This document shows, piece after piece, positions 1 to 11,624 of a stretch of DNA of 64,000 bases; within the stretch, counting starts at the first letter, position 1; each line of letters starts with the position of its first letter. The DNA is from Chiua virens (Eukaryota; Basidiomycota; Agaricomycetes; Boletales; Boletaceae): assembly GCA_019787685.1 (NCBI GenBank), contig JAHNUO010000014.1, forward strand, positions 496,001 through 560,000. Reading direction: 5' to 3'. Made by a program: the position numbers and the translations under genes. The notes beneath the pieces were generated by a model. That model searched no databases, had not been told where the DNA came from, and worked only from the letters and a program-made list of their open reading frames with translations.

Positions 1-410
1 TTTAGTTACCTGGTCCGTGCATGATTCTTGTAGTATAAATACCTCGCAGCGATACTCCTGTACTCTAGTCTTGATCTTCGCAATCTAGCTGAGTATCCCT
101 GCCTCCACTTGGGAACCCCCCCTGTGACTCCCTTGACCCTTGACCCTCGACACCTATGGCCAATGCCTAGGTTCCACCTCGATTACAAGAGGAAGACCCT
201 TGGTCCTTCAGGTATAGATTCCCAACAGGACGCTCTCAGCAACGCCTGAGTTCTATCTCAATGCCACTGTTGGCATTACGCTAACAGCAGACCTCCTTGA
301 ACTCTTATAGTGCACCACATATCAAGTGGTGGTTGTTCGAGTTATCACAGCCACTTGATCACTTGGCACTTTTGCGGCTACGCTAGTTCCTACCCGGAGC
401 TATCGTAACA
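1..410 (+). mobile_element. LTR1-family long terminal repeat, 3' portion
   Basis: This is the 3' half of a gypsy-type LTR that runs in from outside the window. It matches the 5' LTR of gypsy1 (32555-33310) and the solo LTRs at 25093-25786 and 53571-54331 along its length. It shares the TATA-type box (about 33-42), the AATCTAGCTGAGTATC stretch and the end in CTATCGTAACA. The LTR ends at 410. The next bases (GCACA onward) are the interior of an LTR2 repeat, so this copy was inserted into an older LTR2. No internal retrotransposon sequence follows, so it behaves as a solo LTR. It keeps many CpG dinucleotides, which suggests a fairly recent insertion. Confidence 0.8.
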
Positions 411-806
411 GCACAGCTCTGGCTTTCTCAGTACCTGAATTACCACTGGTTAGGTAGTTTCCCGATATCTGTCTCACTCAGCATTTAGTCATGTTCTGTT
501 TCTCCATATTATTCATCTCCTTGCTCCATGAATAATTCTGTTTCCTCCCAAGTATATAAATCATAGTTACTCTGATTGTAACTTTAGTCTGAATATTAGT
601 TTATTTCTACAACTCACTCCAAATACTCTGAGAAGACCTTGATGGTCTTCACTCTGCTTGACTCCACTTTATATGTTAAGTCTTACTTCAACTTTCATTC
701 TCCACATGTCTGTAAATACAGGGACAGACTGTGACAAGGGCACACCACATACAGTGAAGCCAAGTCCCATCCAACACTACAACTCTGAGTCACATGGTCT
801 CTAACA
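411..806 (+). mobile_element. LTR2-family LTR, 3' portion, interrupted by LTR1
   Basis: The sequence matches the 3' two-thirds of the complete LTR2 copies at 42036-42620 and 51004-51585. It has the same TATATAAA box near 552, the same CTTGATGG tract and the same end in GTCTCTAACA. Its 5' third is missing because the LTR1 copy sits directly upstream. The missing part should lie beyond the window start, followed by the GCACA target duplication. Confidence 0.8.
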
Positions 807-821
807 GACTCAAACACAGAC

Positions 822-1452
822 TGTGGGATTGCCTTGGACACCAGCAACATGGATATGATGTACCACAATGCCCTTGAAATGATATGATATGTGCTTGTTG
901 AGCTACAAAATCAAGTCAAGGAACATCAAGAGGGCCAGGAGTATGAATGTGAATGCTGTGAAAAAGCCAAGGCACATGTGAGACTTGTGGCAAACCATAT
1001 TTAATGACTACAAGCTGCTCAATGCCAGAACAAATAAACATGGTTCAGAAGCATGCACTGTTTCAATACCCACACAAATTATCATGACCAAGGAAGGCTG
1101 ACAGGAGGCAATCAAACAATGTGAGCTTCAGGAATTGAAAGCACAAAGGGAAAACAAGTGGAAGCAGAGGAAAATTGATGATACACTCAATGTTCAACAA
1201 TGGTGCTTGCATGAAGGCAAAGATGTGAAGGCCTTCACTGGGCCTCTCTTGAAAAGTCAGAAGGCCTCAGTACTTTGGGACATTGCATGGACTCTTGATC
1301 TCACTGAGGATGGAATACATGATGAACTCATCACAAGAATTACAACATTTTTTGACCATCTGACAAACCAGTATCTGTGTGAAAATGATCATTATATCTC
1401 TATTGTTGTAAGCAAATGTGCACTCAGAAAACAGCCAGTGTTCTTCTCGTGA
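822..1452 (+). pseudogene. Coiled-coil plus SAP-like domain protein relic
   Basis: An open stretch encodes a Lys/Glu/Gln-rich helical segment (about 1135-1240). It is followed by a SAP-like two-helix segment in which ...LWDIAWTLDL...EDG.HDELITRI... is the recognisable part (about 1270-1350). SAP-like motifs bind DNA. Short proteins with an N-terminal coiled coil and a C-terminal SAP-like motif are, from memory, common in Agaricomycete genomes and often lie near transposons. The upstream half (822-1134) contains several stops in the matching frame, so the gene is broken. It ends about 120 bases before the TIR of the Tc1 element. Function is not established; it could be an accessory gene of a transposon or a decayed host gene. 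Confidence 0.4.
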
Positions 1453-1570
1453 TGCAGTCACAGTAGATGACTCAGAGAACACAATTCAACCACCAGGTTT
1501 GTCACATACTCTTTTTGACATTACCAATAGTACTCCAAGAGTCACAATTCACTAACTTGGAGTCCTTACG

Positions 1571-3140
1571 TACAGTGGGCAACACAACTGTTCCAATAAC
1601 TAACCGTGATGCAGTGTGCGAAGCACACTGCAAACACCTGTGGGAATCTCGCTTATTAGTAGTGGGACCAAATGATGTACAAACAATTGGCTACAAATCG
1701 GTCACTGGGTCATGTGATCTGGCCCAGGGGTGGTGGAGATATGACCATTGTAAATCACTCATGTCATTGGAACAGTTTTGTTGCTGTCATATTGAAACAC
1801 AGAACTCATATGTTGCACTGGGATATTATGTCAGCATTGAGTCATGTGATGGATAAACAGTTCAACAAGACATAAACACAGCCAAATACCATTCCTTTTA
1901 CCATTTCTTTCACCATGAAATCCCTTTCAACTGATCAAATCAACCAAGTTATTGCTTTCTTGGAATTGGGTCAAACAACTCATCAGATCTCCGCTTCTAC
2001 TGGATTCAGTAACTCTACCATCAGTTGTATTCACACTGAACACTGTCCCAACCTTCCCAAAGCCACTGGTGGTCATCCATCCATCATTTCTCCCACTGAT
2101 ATGCAACATGCCATTTGACTTCTTGGTACTGGAAAGGCTGAAAATGCTGTTCAGGTTACCAAGACTCTTCAGGATGTCAAGAACCATCCCATCTCTCCCC
2201 AGACCATCCATTGTCACTTGAAGAAAACTGGTATGAAGGCTGTAGTGAAGAAGAAACACCCTCTTCTTTCCAAGCACCATAGGAGAGAAAGATTAGATTT
2301 TGCTTTGAGCCATCAGGACTGGACTGTGGATGATTGGAAGCGAGTTATATGGTCAGATGGTAGGAAGTGGGCATGGAAAAAGCCAGGAGAGGGCCTCAGT
2401 GATAGACTTGTGGAGGGTACAGTCAAGTTTGGAGGAGGATCAGTCATGTTATGGGGTTGTATGACCTGGGAAGGTGTTGGGATGGCTTGTAGAATTGATG
2501 GTAAGATGGATGCTAACCTTTATGTATGTGCAGATTTTGGAGGATGAACTCCAAAAAACCCTTGTGGATTATGGATTTACCCAAGAGGACATTATTTTCC
2601 AGCAGGATAATGACCCCAAACATACCAGTATAAGGGCGAAGGAGTGGTTGAAAGAGCATGGATATGAGGTCATGGTATGGCCTGCTCAGTCTCCAGACCT
2701 TAACCCCATAGAACATCTATGGTTTCTCCTCAAAAGAAGGCTTGCAGAATATCCTGAGCCAGCCAAGGGGGTATTAGAACTTTGGGAGAGGATTCAGGAA
2801 GAGTGGTATAAGATTGAGGTTGGGGAGTGTCAGAGATTGATTGAGAGCATGCCTAGAAGGGTTCAGGAGGTCATCAAGGCCAAAGGAGGATACACTTCAT
2901 ACTAATTTGCAATACCCCTAATATCAGCAACAAAACTGTTCCAATGACATGAGTGATTTAAAATGGTCATATCTCCACCACCCCTGGGCCACATCACATG
3001 ACCCAGGGACTGATTTGTAGCCAAGGGTTTGTACATCATTTGGTCCCACTACTAATTAGCGAGATTCCCACAGGTGTTTGTAGTATGCTTTGTGCACTGC
3101 ATTAGGGTTAGTTATTGGAATGGTTTTGTTGCCCACTGTA
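1571..3140. mobile_element. Tc1/mariner element (Tc1-a) with long terminal inverted repeats
   Basis: The element is bounded by TA and TACAGTGGGCAACA-type ends. The first about 217 bases (1571-1787) are the inverted complement of the last about 217 (2924-3140) with scattered mismatches. Each arm both starts and finishes with a GCAACA.AACTG-like motif, so the arms are palindromic at their limits. The TA target duplication, element length (1570 bp) and the DD34E transposase inside all fit the Tc1/mariner superfamily. The left end lies about 120 bases from the SAP-like relic. The right end abuts a second Tc1-like fragment. Confidence 0.9.
1915..2905 (+). pseudogene. Tc1-type DD34E transposase, inactivated
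   Basis: The product would cut and paste the element by binding its TIRs and joining it to TA sites in the nucleus. From the ATG at 1915 an N-terminal helix-turn-helix (SLSTDQINQVIAF... TGFSNSTIS) is visible. The reading frame continues after an in-frame TGA at 2116-2118. Catalytic residues are present: Asp in VIWSDG (2356-2358), Asp in FQQDNDPKH (2606-2608) and Glu in LNPIEHLW (2711-2713), with exactly 34 residues between the last two. A TATGTATG tandem duplication at 2521-2528 (4 bp) shifts the frame before ILEDEL. The TGA is compatible with a CGA-to-TGA transition. The coding length of about 330 codons is normal for the family, and both lesions prevent a full product. Confidence 0.9.
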
Positions 3141-3784
3141 TATCCCAGATACAATGAACTTGAAGGGTCACAATTACCTCATGTTCCTGGTGAGCCAGAT
3201 TGAGGCATGTACTGCATTCTTGGCCTTCCCAGATCCAATAAGATAAATAGCATGATGTATATCGATGGGAGAAATAATGGAAGGATGACCACCAGACTCT
3301 GGCTTTGGGTAGGTTGAGAAGATGTTTGGACCTGAGTCTACTAATAGTAGATTGGTTGAGACCAGTAGATTGAGTAATTTGATGGGTTGATTGTCCCAAT
3401 TCCAAGAGAGAGATGATGTGGTGAGTTTGGTCAACTAAGAGAGATTTTATGATGGTGGTTGTGGACAAAGTGATAGTGTGTGTGTGTGTTTGTATTATGT
3501 TGAACTTATTACATGTCAGATGATCCATTGCTTATTTAATAACCACTTGCAATATGTATTTTGAATACTTTAGAGTGTCAGCAACAAAACTGATGCAATG
3601 AGTACTTTACACCAATTTTGAAATATTTCCTGGTATAGTAAGAATTACATAATAAACCCATATACTATTTGAAAGGGCTTTCCAATGGTACTCAGATTAA
3701 GGGGTCTAGCATCAACAGGGCTCTCAATATTCATGCTTCAATCAAAATGCTATAAACATTGCATCAGTTTTGTTGCTCACTGTA
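3141..3784 (-). mobile_element. Second Tc1-like element (Tc1-b), 5' fragment
   Basis: Read on the minus strand, the element starts at 3784 with TA followed by CAGTGAGCAACAAAACTGATG. A TIR-like arm runs to about 3579, where the same GCAACAAAACTG motif recurs. The transposase N-terminus follows (3528 downward): a helix-turn-helix with QTHHIISLLELGQSTHQI and LNQSTISRLRSKH, then GKAKNAVHASI..., before the sequence stops at the boundary with Tc1-a (3140/3141). Several frame changes are present. It is a different subfamily from Tc1-a, with about half the residues matching. The rest of the element is missing, so Tc1-a either inserted here followed by deletion, or recombination joined the two. Confidence 0.75.
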
Positions 3785-6400
3785 TATCTCCTTGAGCTTG
3801 CTGATTACAGGCCAAATGTATATGGGTTGAAAGTGGTAAGAGACCAGTTGATTGCCCCAGTTTATTAAATAACCCACAACTTCAGGCATGCTAAATTCTT
3901 AATCCTGCCTTAGAGTGTTTACATATTTTGCAACATCTTTGTGTTCTTTGTCAATAAGTCATTGGTGTTAACATATTTTGGTTGCTTAAAAGCAGAAGAC
4001 TTTGCCAAAAGAGCAGATGCATTGGAAGAATGATGCTGATATTTAGCTACATAATTTATGATATAAAATGTGATATGCTTTGTTTGAGCTCCATTTGAGA
4101 TATGCTTTATATTATGATTGGACTTGATACAATCAGGAATATTAAGAACCCAATTGTTGATAATTCCCATGCTCTGCTGAGGCCCCCAGTTTCCATCTTC
4201 ATGAATCCATGCTGTATTGGCTATTAGAAATGGTACATGACATTTACACAACAAGTGTCCTGCAGACAGTTGCCTTAGAGTAAGTGCAATTGTTTATTTT
4301 ATGAAGATATTACCTTTGATAATGACCATACATCCAGGTCCACACTTATGAACTTGAACTGAATCTACAAGCTTGTGTTATAACTGGGCATGATCCTTTT
4401 GAAAGGAACTAGATTGTGGATCAACTGGATGTGAATAGGGAGCAGTACCACTAGTGATCTGCATGTGATCTTCAGAAACCAGGGGTTCAAAATTTCCATG
4501 GATATTGAGTTCTCTAAACCATGATACTCATTTTTGGAATACTTCATCTGAGAGCAACTTTTGTTATGATTTCAATGTTTCAACCCTTAATGGACTTCAC
4601 CTTCAATCTATTCTAAAACATTACAACATACCTTGCCTCATGTCAAGGCTGTCCAAAGGAACACATCCAATTGGCTGCCACATTATGATACAACATGACT
4701 CACAACTAGCATGTGTTATTTTACACACTATGCCTCTATCTTTAATATCCATTATTACTGACTCACCAAGGCAGTGCTCCTCATGTTCCTTATCTATGAT
4801 TCATTATGATTAACACCTTATTGTCCAAGTAACATAGTTCATACTCAGATTAGAACTCCAACATCCATATAGTATATAAACCCATGAATTGAGACCAAGG
4901 AACTCTACAAAGTTCACTTGGAGTTTTTACCTCTCTTGTTGGACATCAACCACCTCTCACAACTACATTCTCTACACAGTCTAGCATTTGTTCTATGTTG
5001 TTTCAACTTCTTCATTTTTTTTTACAGTTGGCACATTACTTACATAACCACAGCAATATGTACATGAAGGTGCAATGTTCCTTAACCTTGTGCCTCAACT
5101 GTCCTGATGTATTCTTCTATCTCACCAAAAATACATTCCTTGTGATGAACATGCCTTTTGGAAAAATTGATGCCAAGGACTATTTCTAGTATAGTGTTTG
5201 CAATGAAGTGAACAAAATGTGCTGCTGCATAGAGATCCTGAGCAATTCAAATTGCATGATCATGGCAGTCAGGGCCACTTGATGAACAGAAGTTGTCTAG
5301 ATCCATCTCTGCTCCTGCCAAAACTTGTGCAATGGGATCATGCACATTACATGAATTCAATGTCTCCCAAAGTGATGGAGGATTCTTTTTCATCACTATT
5401 CCCCATACTAAGGAGTGAATTTTCAGTTGGGATTTGTCTATTCCCATTACCTTGCAATAGACAACAGACTTTTTTTTTTCAATGCATGGATTGTAGGATA
5501 GCTCAATGGTTGGTTGTGGTCTTCTTCAACACTGGCTTGTTTCAGATCTTCTTGCTGTGAGATAAGCAAACAACTATTGATGGAGTTGGAAATCCTGTCT
5601 CCAAACTTGAAGTACTGCTGAATGACAGACTTGACACTTCTGAATAACCCCAAAAACTTGAAAGATAAAGTGGAGATTAAAATGGAAATGTTGATCAGCA
5701 TATTCTAATGCCCATGCTGCTTAGGTTTTATACAACAATGCTTTACACTGTTCAGCTTCAAAACTTCCAAGAGCATAAGGCATCTCTAATAGATAGTTTT
5801 CCTGCTTGATTGTGTCAAGCATATTCTTGAACAAATATACCACCTCTCCTAACAGCATAGATTTCATTTGTAGAAAATGAAGTATTTGCAAGTGCTTGTG
5901 TGAATACTCTATTGTCATTATGATCTGATACAGCTGAATCCAAAACACCAAAAGCTTGAATAGGAATCATTTTAGTGTCACTGCATTATCAAAAGGAATA
6001 TGTTGAAACCTTCTGGAACATAAGCTATGTAGACTCACTTTCTGTATCATCTTCATTGCCTTGCATAGCACCTGCTCATTTAGTTTCCAGAGCTTGAAAA
6101 TCCTCTGACTTCTGCACAATCACCATAATTTTATCTGGCATGCTATGTTCTGGAAGAAGCACAAGATTTCTTTCCAAAATATCAATCTTTGCATACAAGG
6201 GATTTTGGTGTTTGAGAAACAATAGCACATTATGCACATGGGCTTGCTACTGAGGATAATGAATAAAAGAAGTCAAAAGTTCTTTGTGTAGAAGGTATGA
6301 TAGATTCATCTCTTTCATTTCCTGTTTGAAAAACTTGCCAGCACAGATAAGACAGGGCACCTGTGCAACGGCCTCATTACCTGTTAACTGTTTAGATCAC
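3785..6400 (-). pseudogene. Helitron Rep (Helitron_like_N) relic
   Basis: Helitron Rep/helicase proteins initiate rolling-circle-like transposition by nicking DNA with an HUH nuclease. On the minus strand the order is: an N-terminal zinc-binding-like and spacer region (about 6400-6080; motif HQNPLYAKIDI), then LVWGIVMKKNPPSLWETLN.CNVHDPIAQVLAG (about 5440-5300), then GTLHLHVHI (about 5051-5083), which is the two-His Rep motif. After the LTR3 insertion (4562-5005) come AQL.HKLVDSVQVHKC...C..., WIHEDGNWGPQ and CNHDIKFLLNG-like sequence (about 4330-4060), then SNASALLAKS (about 4010). There are numerous stops. The frame ends where Tc1-b begins, so the helicase half is missing from this locus. 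Confidence 0.8.
4562..5005 (+). mobile_element. LTR3 solo LTR inside the Helitron
   Basis: This 444-bp repeat starts TGTTATGATTTCAATG and ends GTTGTTTCA. It is flanked by ACTTT (4557-4561) and ACTTC (5006-5010), a 5-bp target duplication with one mismatch. It matches the gypsy2 3' LTR (41609-42652) and the copies at 6949, 7396, 18748 and 55453. A TATATAAA box lies near 4875. It splits the Helitron Rep coding sequence. Confidence 0.88.
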
Positions 6401-6948
6401 TACTTACTGGTGTGATAAATAAACTACTCAATGCATGATCTATGCACATCTTTCCTAAAATCTACCATAAACTTGTCCTCTGAGTCTCCTTGTTTGTTAG
6501 TTATCCTTCTGTACTCTCTTGATCAATTTTTGAGTATCTTCTACTGTTTAATGTCATTTCTGTGAAACCACATCAATTACAAGATTTTGACTTGGCTTAT
6601 GAAGGCAAACAGCTTTGAATTATTAAGGTCTCTCAAGTACATAAATCACAATGAGAAAAATATATGTCTCAGCAAGAGTATTGATTATCTCTGCATGCTT
6701 CAACAACTGTGAAAATAACTGTGTCAGTTCACCATCACTGATCATCAATGGACATTCAAATGAATAATGTATGGCTCAGAGAACTACTGACTTACTGTTG
6801 ACAGAATGCAAGTACCAACAATGAAATGTAACATCATCCAGATACAGGATCTCACCCCTATCCACAGGTTTCTCAACATGACCACAATGTTTGACTGGAT
6901 TAAACATCACCAAAATCTCTCTGAATTGCAGAACTATGCTGCTCATAT
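6401..6948. other. Decayed sequence between Helitron and LTR3
   Basis: The left part probably continues the N-terminal end of the Helitron protein, but I cannot follow a frame beyond about 6400. On the plus strand 6880-6948 is open (TMFDWIKHHQNLSELQNYAA). It stays open across the LTR3 insertion into 7307-7370 when the LTR and one CATAT copy are removed. This could be the first piece of the old coding relic described at 7302-9379. Confidence 0.35.
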
Positions 6949-7301
6949 TGTTACAATTCCAATGTTTTATTCCTCAACAGATTATACTTTCAATCTTTTC
7001 TGAGAATAATGCCTCATGTCAAGGCTGTCCAAAGGATCATATCCTATTGGCTGCTACAATATCACACACTTACGCTTCTATCTATTCATTTCCCTTATCA
7101 TCCAATAGGATACATTATGCTTATCTACATAGTTCATACTCAGATTAGAACTCTGATATCCATGTCGTATATAAACCCCATGAATCTAAGCCAGAGGACT
7201 CTAACAAAGTTCTCTTGGAGTTTTTGCCTCTTTACTGGATGAACCCCCTCTTCACACAACCACTACACTTTAACAGTCTAGTCTTGTTCTAGGTTATTTC
7301 A
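6949..7301 (+). mobile_element. LTR3 solo LTR, short copy
   Basis: The copy starts TGTTACAATTCCAATG and ends AGGTTATTTCA. It is flanked on both sides by CATAT (6944-6948 and 7302-7306), a perfect 5-bp target duplication. At 353 bp it is about 90 bp shorter than the copy at 4562 because of an internal deletion. The TATATAAA box near 7170 is retained. Confidence 0.92.
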
Positions 7302-7395
7302 CATATCATTTTACTTGACTCTCTTAAATGGTGCCTCTCAAATCAGAAATACCATCTACTAAGTAGATGAAAAAGAACCCTTTATAGGCATTACC

Positions 7396-8037
7396 TGTTA
7401 CAATCACGTTTTCACATTAATCTTTCGCCTTCCTACTCAACACTCTCATCCACTATACAAGATACACAATATCTATTACGGCATATATTGCCTCATGCCA
7501 AGGATATACTCAGGACCTTATCCTATTGGCCACTTCATTATGACTCACTATGATTCATTATTAGACACGTGTTATCACACGATGTCATAACCCATGCACA
7601 ACACACATGTATTCACACGTTATCTCTTATCTATGATTCCCTATGACTCATATCTATTATTAAAGCAGTGCTTATCTCATAACATACTTATACTGCATTG
7701 TTACAGCATTGTTTCCTCATGTCTTTATCTATGACTCACATACATGCAGACACCTCATGTTATCTCACCTTATCTACCAATCAGGACACTCATACTTATC
7801 TATGTATTCGTACTCCGATTGTAGCTCCGATTGTACTTTTAGTATATAAGACTTGAATGCAGCACCAAGGGAACTCTAACAAAGTTCACCTTTGGTTTTC
7901 CCCCATTGTCTCTCATAGACGGATCACCTCTGTAGTTCTCGCCTCACTCGTCAGACTCACTTGCATTCAACCCTTACACTGACCACTACAACCACTCGCA
8001 AGTAACTCATAGTCTACGTTTGTTCTAGGTTGTTACA
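7396..8037 (+). mobile_element. LTR3 solo LTR, long CpG-containing copy
   Basis: The repeat runs from TGTTACAATCACG to GGTTGTTACA and is flanked by TTACC (7391-7395 and 8038-8042). At 642 bp it is longer than most LTR3 copies and retains many CpG sites (CACGTG, CACACGTT, CTCACTCG). It is therefore likely one of the younger or least decayed copies. A TATATAAG promoter-like box lies near 7840. Confidence 0.92.
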
Positions 8038-8164
8038 TTACCATCAGAAAAGTTGCTGAGCATAAACTGAACATAGGGATGTCAGGAAACTTCATAACAA
8101 CAAGAAAACAGAAGGGATCCCTTGAAAAAGCTAAATATCAATTTCGTTTAACTTGCCCTATACT

Positions 8165-8897
8165 TAGTGTTTTAAAGTCTGGTCCAGTCTATTTTTCCAT
8201 GGTTCAAATGAGGCAACCAGACACCAGTTTAGTATAGTCTTAGTAAGCTTCCAACAGTAGGACCAGACCAAAACTGGAAAAAACTGGTTCTAACAACTTT
8301 AACAACTTTTTAGGACTAGTTTGGACTGGTTTTTCGTAAAGACTGGCTTAGTCATCATTGTCCTGAATTTAGATTAGATTTGTGCCTTTCTGGGTATCCA
8401 ATGTTCATGGGAATTGGTCCAGAAATGACCCAGATATTATCATTTTTGCATTACATGTCATCTGCAGGGGTTATCTACTCATCTGCAATAGAGATCACAA
8501 TTGAGATAGGTATATTCACATGAATAATGCTTTATTATCAGTGTACATGATGTAGAGTCAAACCCTGGCGTGCTGTGGGTCCAATAATTGTGAATTGGTC
8601 TATACCTGGCAGAGATATAGCCATTTCTGGGTTGGATGTAAATAAATGCCTAAAATACTGTAAAAATTATGGAAAGTATGGCTGAGTGGGGGGACCCTGG
8701 GCCAATACTGGTCTTCTAAACAGACTGGTTGCAACTGGTCCAGGACCAGTCTTTTTATTTTTATCAAATTTGAAAGACCAGGACCACTTCCTTTTCTAAA
8801 GTACTAAGACCAGGACCACCCTGGACCAGTTCTAAGTGGACCAGTTTGGTCCGGTTGCAGTTTTTGACTGGTCCTGCAACTGCACCTTAAAACACCA
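8165..8897. mobile_element. hAT2-family non-autonomous element (MITE)
   Basis: The element is 733 bp with termini TAGTGTTTTAAAGTC and (inverted) TGGTGTTTTAAGGTGC. A perfect 8-bp duplication CCTATACT flanks it (8157-8164 and 8898-8905), which is diagnostic of the hAT superfamily. The subterminal regions are packed with GGACCAGT/ACTGGTCC repeats in both orientations. It has no transposase. The same termini are found on the large hAT2 element at 9380-14772 and on relatives at 27088, 43358 and 54655. Confidence 0.93.
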
Positions 8898-11624
8898 CCT
8901 ATACTCCAGCCCTTCAAACATGATTTCAACACTGTTTTCAATTTGCTGTCTCTGCTGCAAAACAAAGCAAGTGAGACTGGATACAAAAAGGACATGCTGG
9001 TTGATAAAGGAGAATCTAAAGTGATCCACTTCTCTCAAAGCATCTTTGACAAAAGAGTACATCAACTCATTTAACAAATTGTCCTTCACTTCAATCCCTA
9101 CAGGAACATGTGATCATTACACCTGCTAGTCACTCCTAAACCATGTGCTTAGCTGACTTGATGGAACCAGGTAAGTTTTCTCTATAACTACTTGTAACTT
9201 TAATATTGATTCCATTTTATTAGAAAAAGAAAAAGCTGAGTTCAAGTCTTCTGAAGATGAACAACCTAAAGTAGAAGAAATGAATAAAGAAACCAAGAAC
9301 TAGAATGTTCTCAATGAAATGGATTCTGACCTCAAAAGAACCAAACCTATGTACTGAGCCTAACCACTGAGGGTATACCTACTATTTGAAAGTCCAGTTA
9401 CACAACTGGACAAAAACTGCAACCAGACCAGACTGTGACCAATCACAACCAAACTGATTGGTCATGGTCATGGATGTTTGTGTTGGTTCAGTCACAAACC
9501 ACCTCATGTCAGTGAAAAACCAGTCATTTTTCAGAACTGTAGATACATGCATCATGTACTTAGAAGCTCAATAATTCTTGCCCCATGTCTGAGCCCTGTC
9601 CCCATTCCTCATCCATATTGTATATATGTATCTTTGAACTCCTGAGAAATAGTCTCGAGATCCACTGAATTTGTGGTTGCATGATCAACCATGTCACCTT
9701 GCTAGGCATGGTTCATGATTTGCAACTCCTCAAATAGGCCACATCCAAGGCAGGATCAGTAGTCTGTGATGGTTTCAGTGCCAGCAGAGAAGAGACATTT
9801 ACATGGCACAGAAGACACCAGGATGGCACACATATGTATCTTATGCTATGTGTGAGAGTGTCAGGTACATTGTGGAATAAGTCTGTAGGTAGTTGATAGA
9901 ATGAACATCCAGCATAAATTAGCTAGAAGTTGTACATATTTACCACCCACCACTGAAGAATATCCATATCTTTTGAAACCTGGTCCTTGATGATCATCAG
10001 GTACATAACATTGCAGTTCAGCCTCCTATCCCAGGGTGCTGGCACCTTGCTTGTCAATATTCTCCCTGAGTGTGCATTAGTGCAGATCATATTCTGCTGC
10101 TAATGTGGCCTTGCCATTGCCATTAGGTGACTGTGACTGAGCACAAGGTGGTGGTGGCGTTGGTGCCCATGTCTTGTTCCAATAGCACTTTATGGTCTCC
10201 TCAATGACTTTCATCACTTTGTCATATCAATTTTTCATGTGTGTATTACTAGACCCTTGTTCCTGTTCCTGTTCCTTGGCACCACCCCATGCCATTTTGA
10301 TATAGTCCATCTTATAGTATGGGTAGAGAACTTGTATGCTGTTAGTAGTAGCAAGTCATATTAAAAGAAAATGAACCTAGAGAAAGAATATATACTGGTT
10401 TTTGTTGAATTTGTTGTAATACTTGGTGATTTTGTCCAACCAGCACCAATTGCCATAGCATAGCACTTGTACTGGGGCTCTTGCATTCTCAACTCTCAAG
10501 TCTGTAATTCTTCTAATACTGGGATTGCCCACCACAGAGTTGGGTGTTGCTCTCCTGAAAAATATTCTTGCAGGTCATTCATATCCTAAAATAACACAAG
10601 TAACTTAGACAATGTGTGATAGAACAAGAGGATAAAGGACTCATCGAGACAATGACATATAAGTCATTCACATACTCCAAATCTGAGTGCTTCAAGGTAC
10701 CTTCACAGCAAACAGTTGTGATCTGGCCAAAGAGCTCATCAGCTGAGCTGACAAATAGATTAATAAGTTGAAAAAAAATACAATGAAAAAAAAATACTTT
10801 GAAGTGAATTAGAGATGTACCTGATGTAGACTGTATGCTCAGGCAAGTATACTATTAGCACTACCTCAATGAACATTGCTGTGAAGGGGGATAGACAAAG
10901 GGGGGTTAATCCTACAGTTGCCTTGAAGAGTGTGGAAGTATTTGATCTGCTGGGCACTACACTGGATCTATATGGTGTATCAGTCATGTTCAATGGTCCT
11001 GAAAAATGTAACCCACCTTGATAGCAAGTATACAGATTGTCACAATGACATCCAGAGAATCTCCCAAGATGTGATTGCTGGAGAGCATCAGGTCATACTC
11101 CTATATCAAGGATATAGGTCTCTATGGCAGAAATGTTAGTAAGCACCAACATCATAGTAGTAAGAGTGAGATTTAGAACATGCCCAAGGCATGGAAGACC
11201 ATGATACATTGGGTTGAAGTTGTAAACATCACATTTGTTGAGTAATGCCTTGGATCTTGTTGCATATTGTGTCATTGTTGAAAGCAATGTCAGCAGTGAT
11301 ACAAAAAAGCTTGAACAACCAGTCAGGACAGGACAGGAAAGAAAAGTAAAAATGATACACCTGAGAAGATGACTTTGTGATGACCTTAGCACACTCACAA
11401 AGAGAAAAGAAGTACTGTGCAAGATTCTTGCCCATGTGTGCACCTGAGACAGCCTGGAATCTAATGATGCTGGACTAAAGATCCCATGTCACTGCCTTGG
11501 TATCTGAGTGAATCCAGTGGGCAGTCAAACCCATGAAACAGGCTTTCATTTGATTAACAGACCATAGATTGAATGTGGTAGAGACAAGGCTAGTATCTGC
11601 TGACTATAGTATGTACCTTTCTTG

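Larger units (their letters stand above)
7307..9379 (+). pseudogene. Unrecognised old coding relic, cut by LTR3, MITE and hAT2
   Basis: I do not recognise the family. When the LTR3 at 7396-8037 and the MITE at 8165-8897 are removed, each with one target duplication, a single plus-strand frame runs from about 7365 through 8038-8164 to 8906-9171 with one stop. It passes both excision points without a shift. Visible parts are IRKVAEHKLNIGM, KQKGSLEKAKYQF, LLSLLQNKASETGYKKDM and VIHFSQSIFDKRV. A likely intron with GTAAGT at 9172 and TTAG at about 9221 follows. It is followed by a Lys/Glu-rich exon reaching the hAT2 left end. The same strand is open again after hAT2 (14781-15104). It may be a host gene or an older transposon gene. 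Confidence 0.5.

Noticed and set aside
1927..2280. Minus-strand 117-codon open frame
   Set aside because: Antisense shadow of the Tc1-a helix-turn-helix region.
2525..2534. A 10-bp intron (GTATGTGCAG) in the Tc1-a transposase
   Set aside because: Far below any plausible intron length; a 4-bp TATG duplication explains the frame break better.
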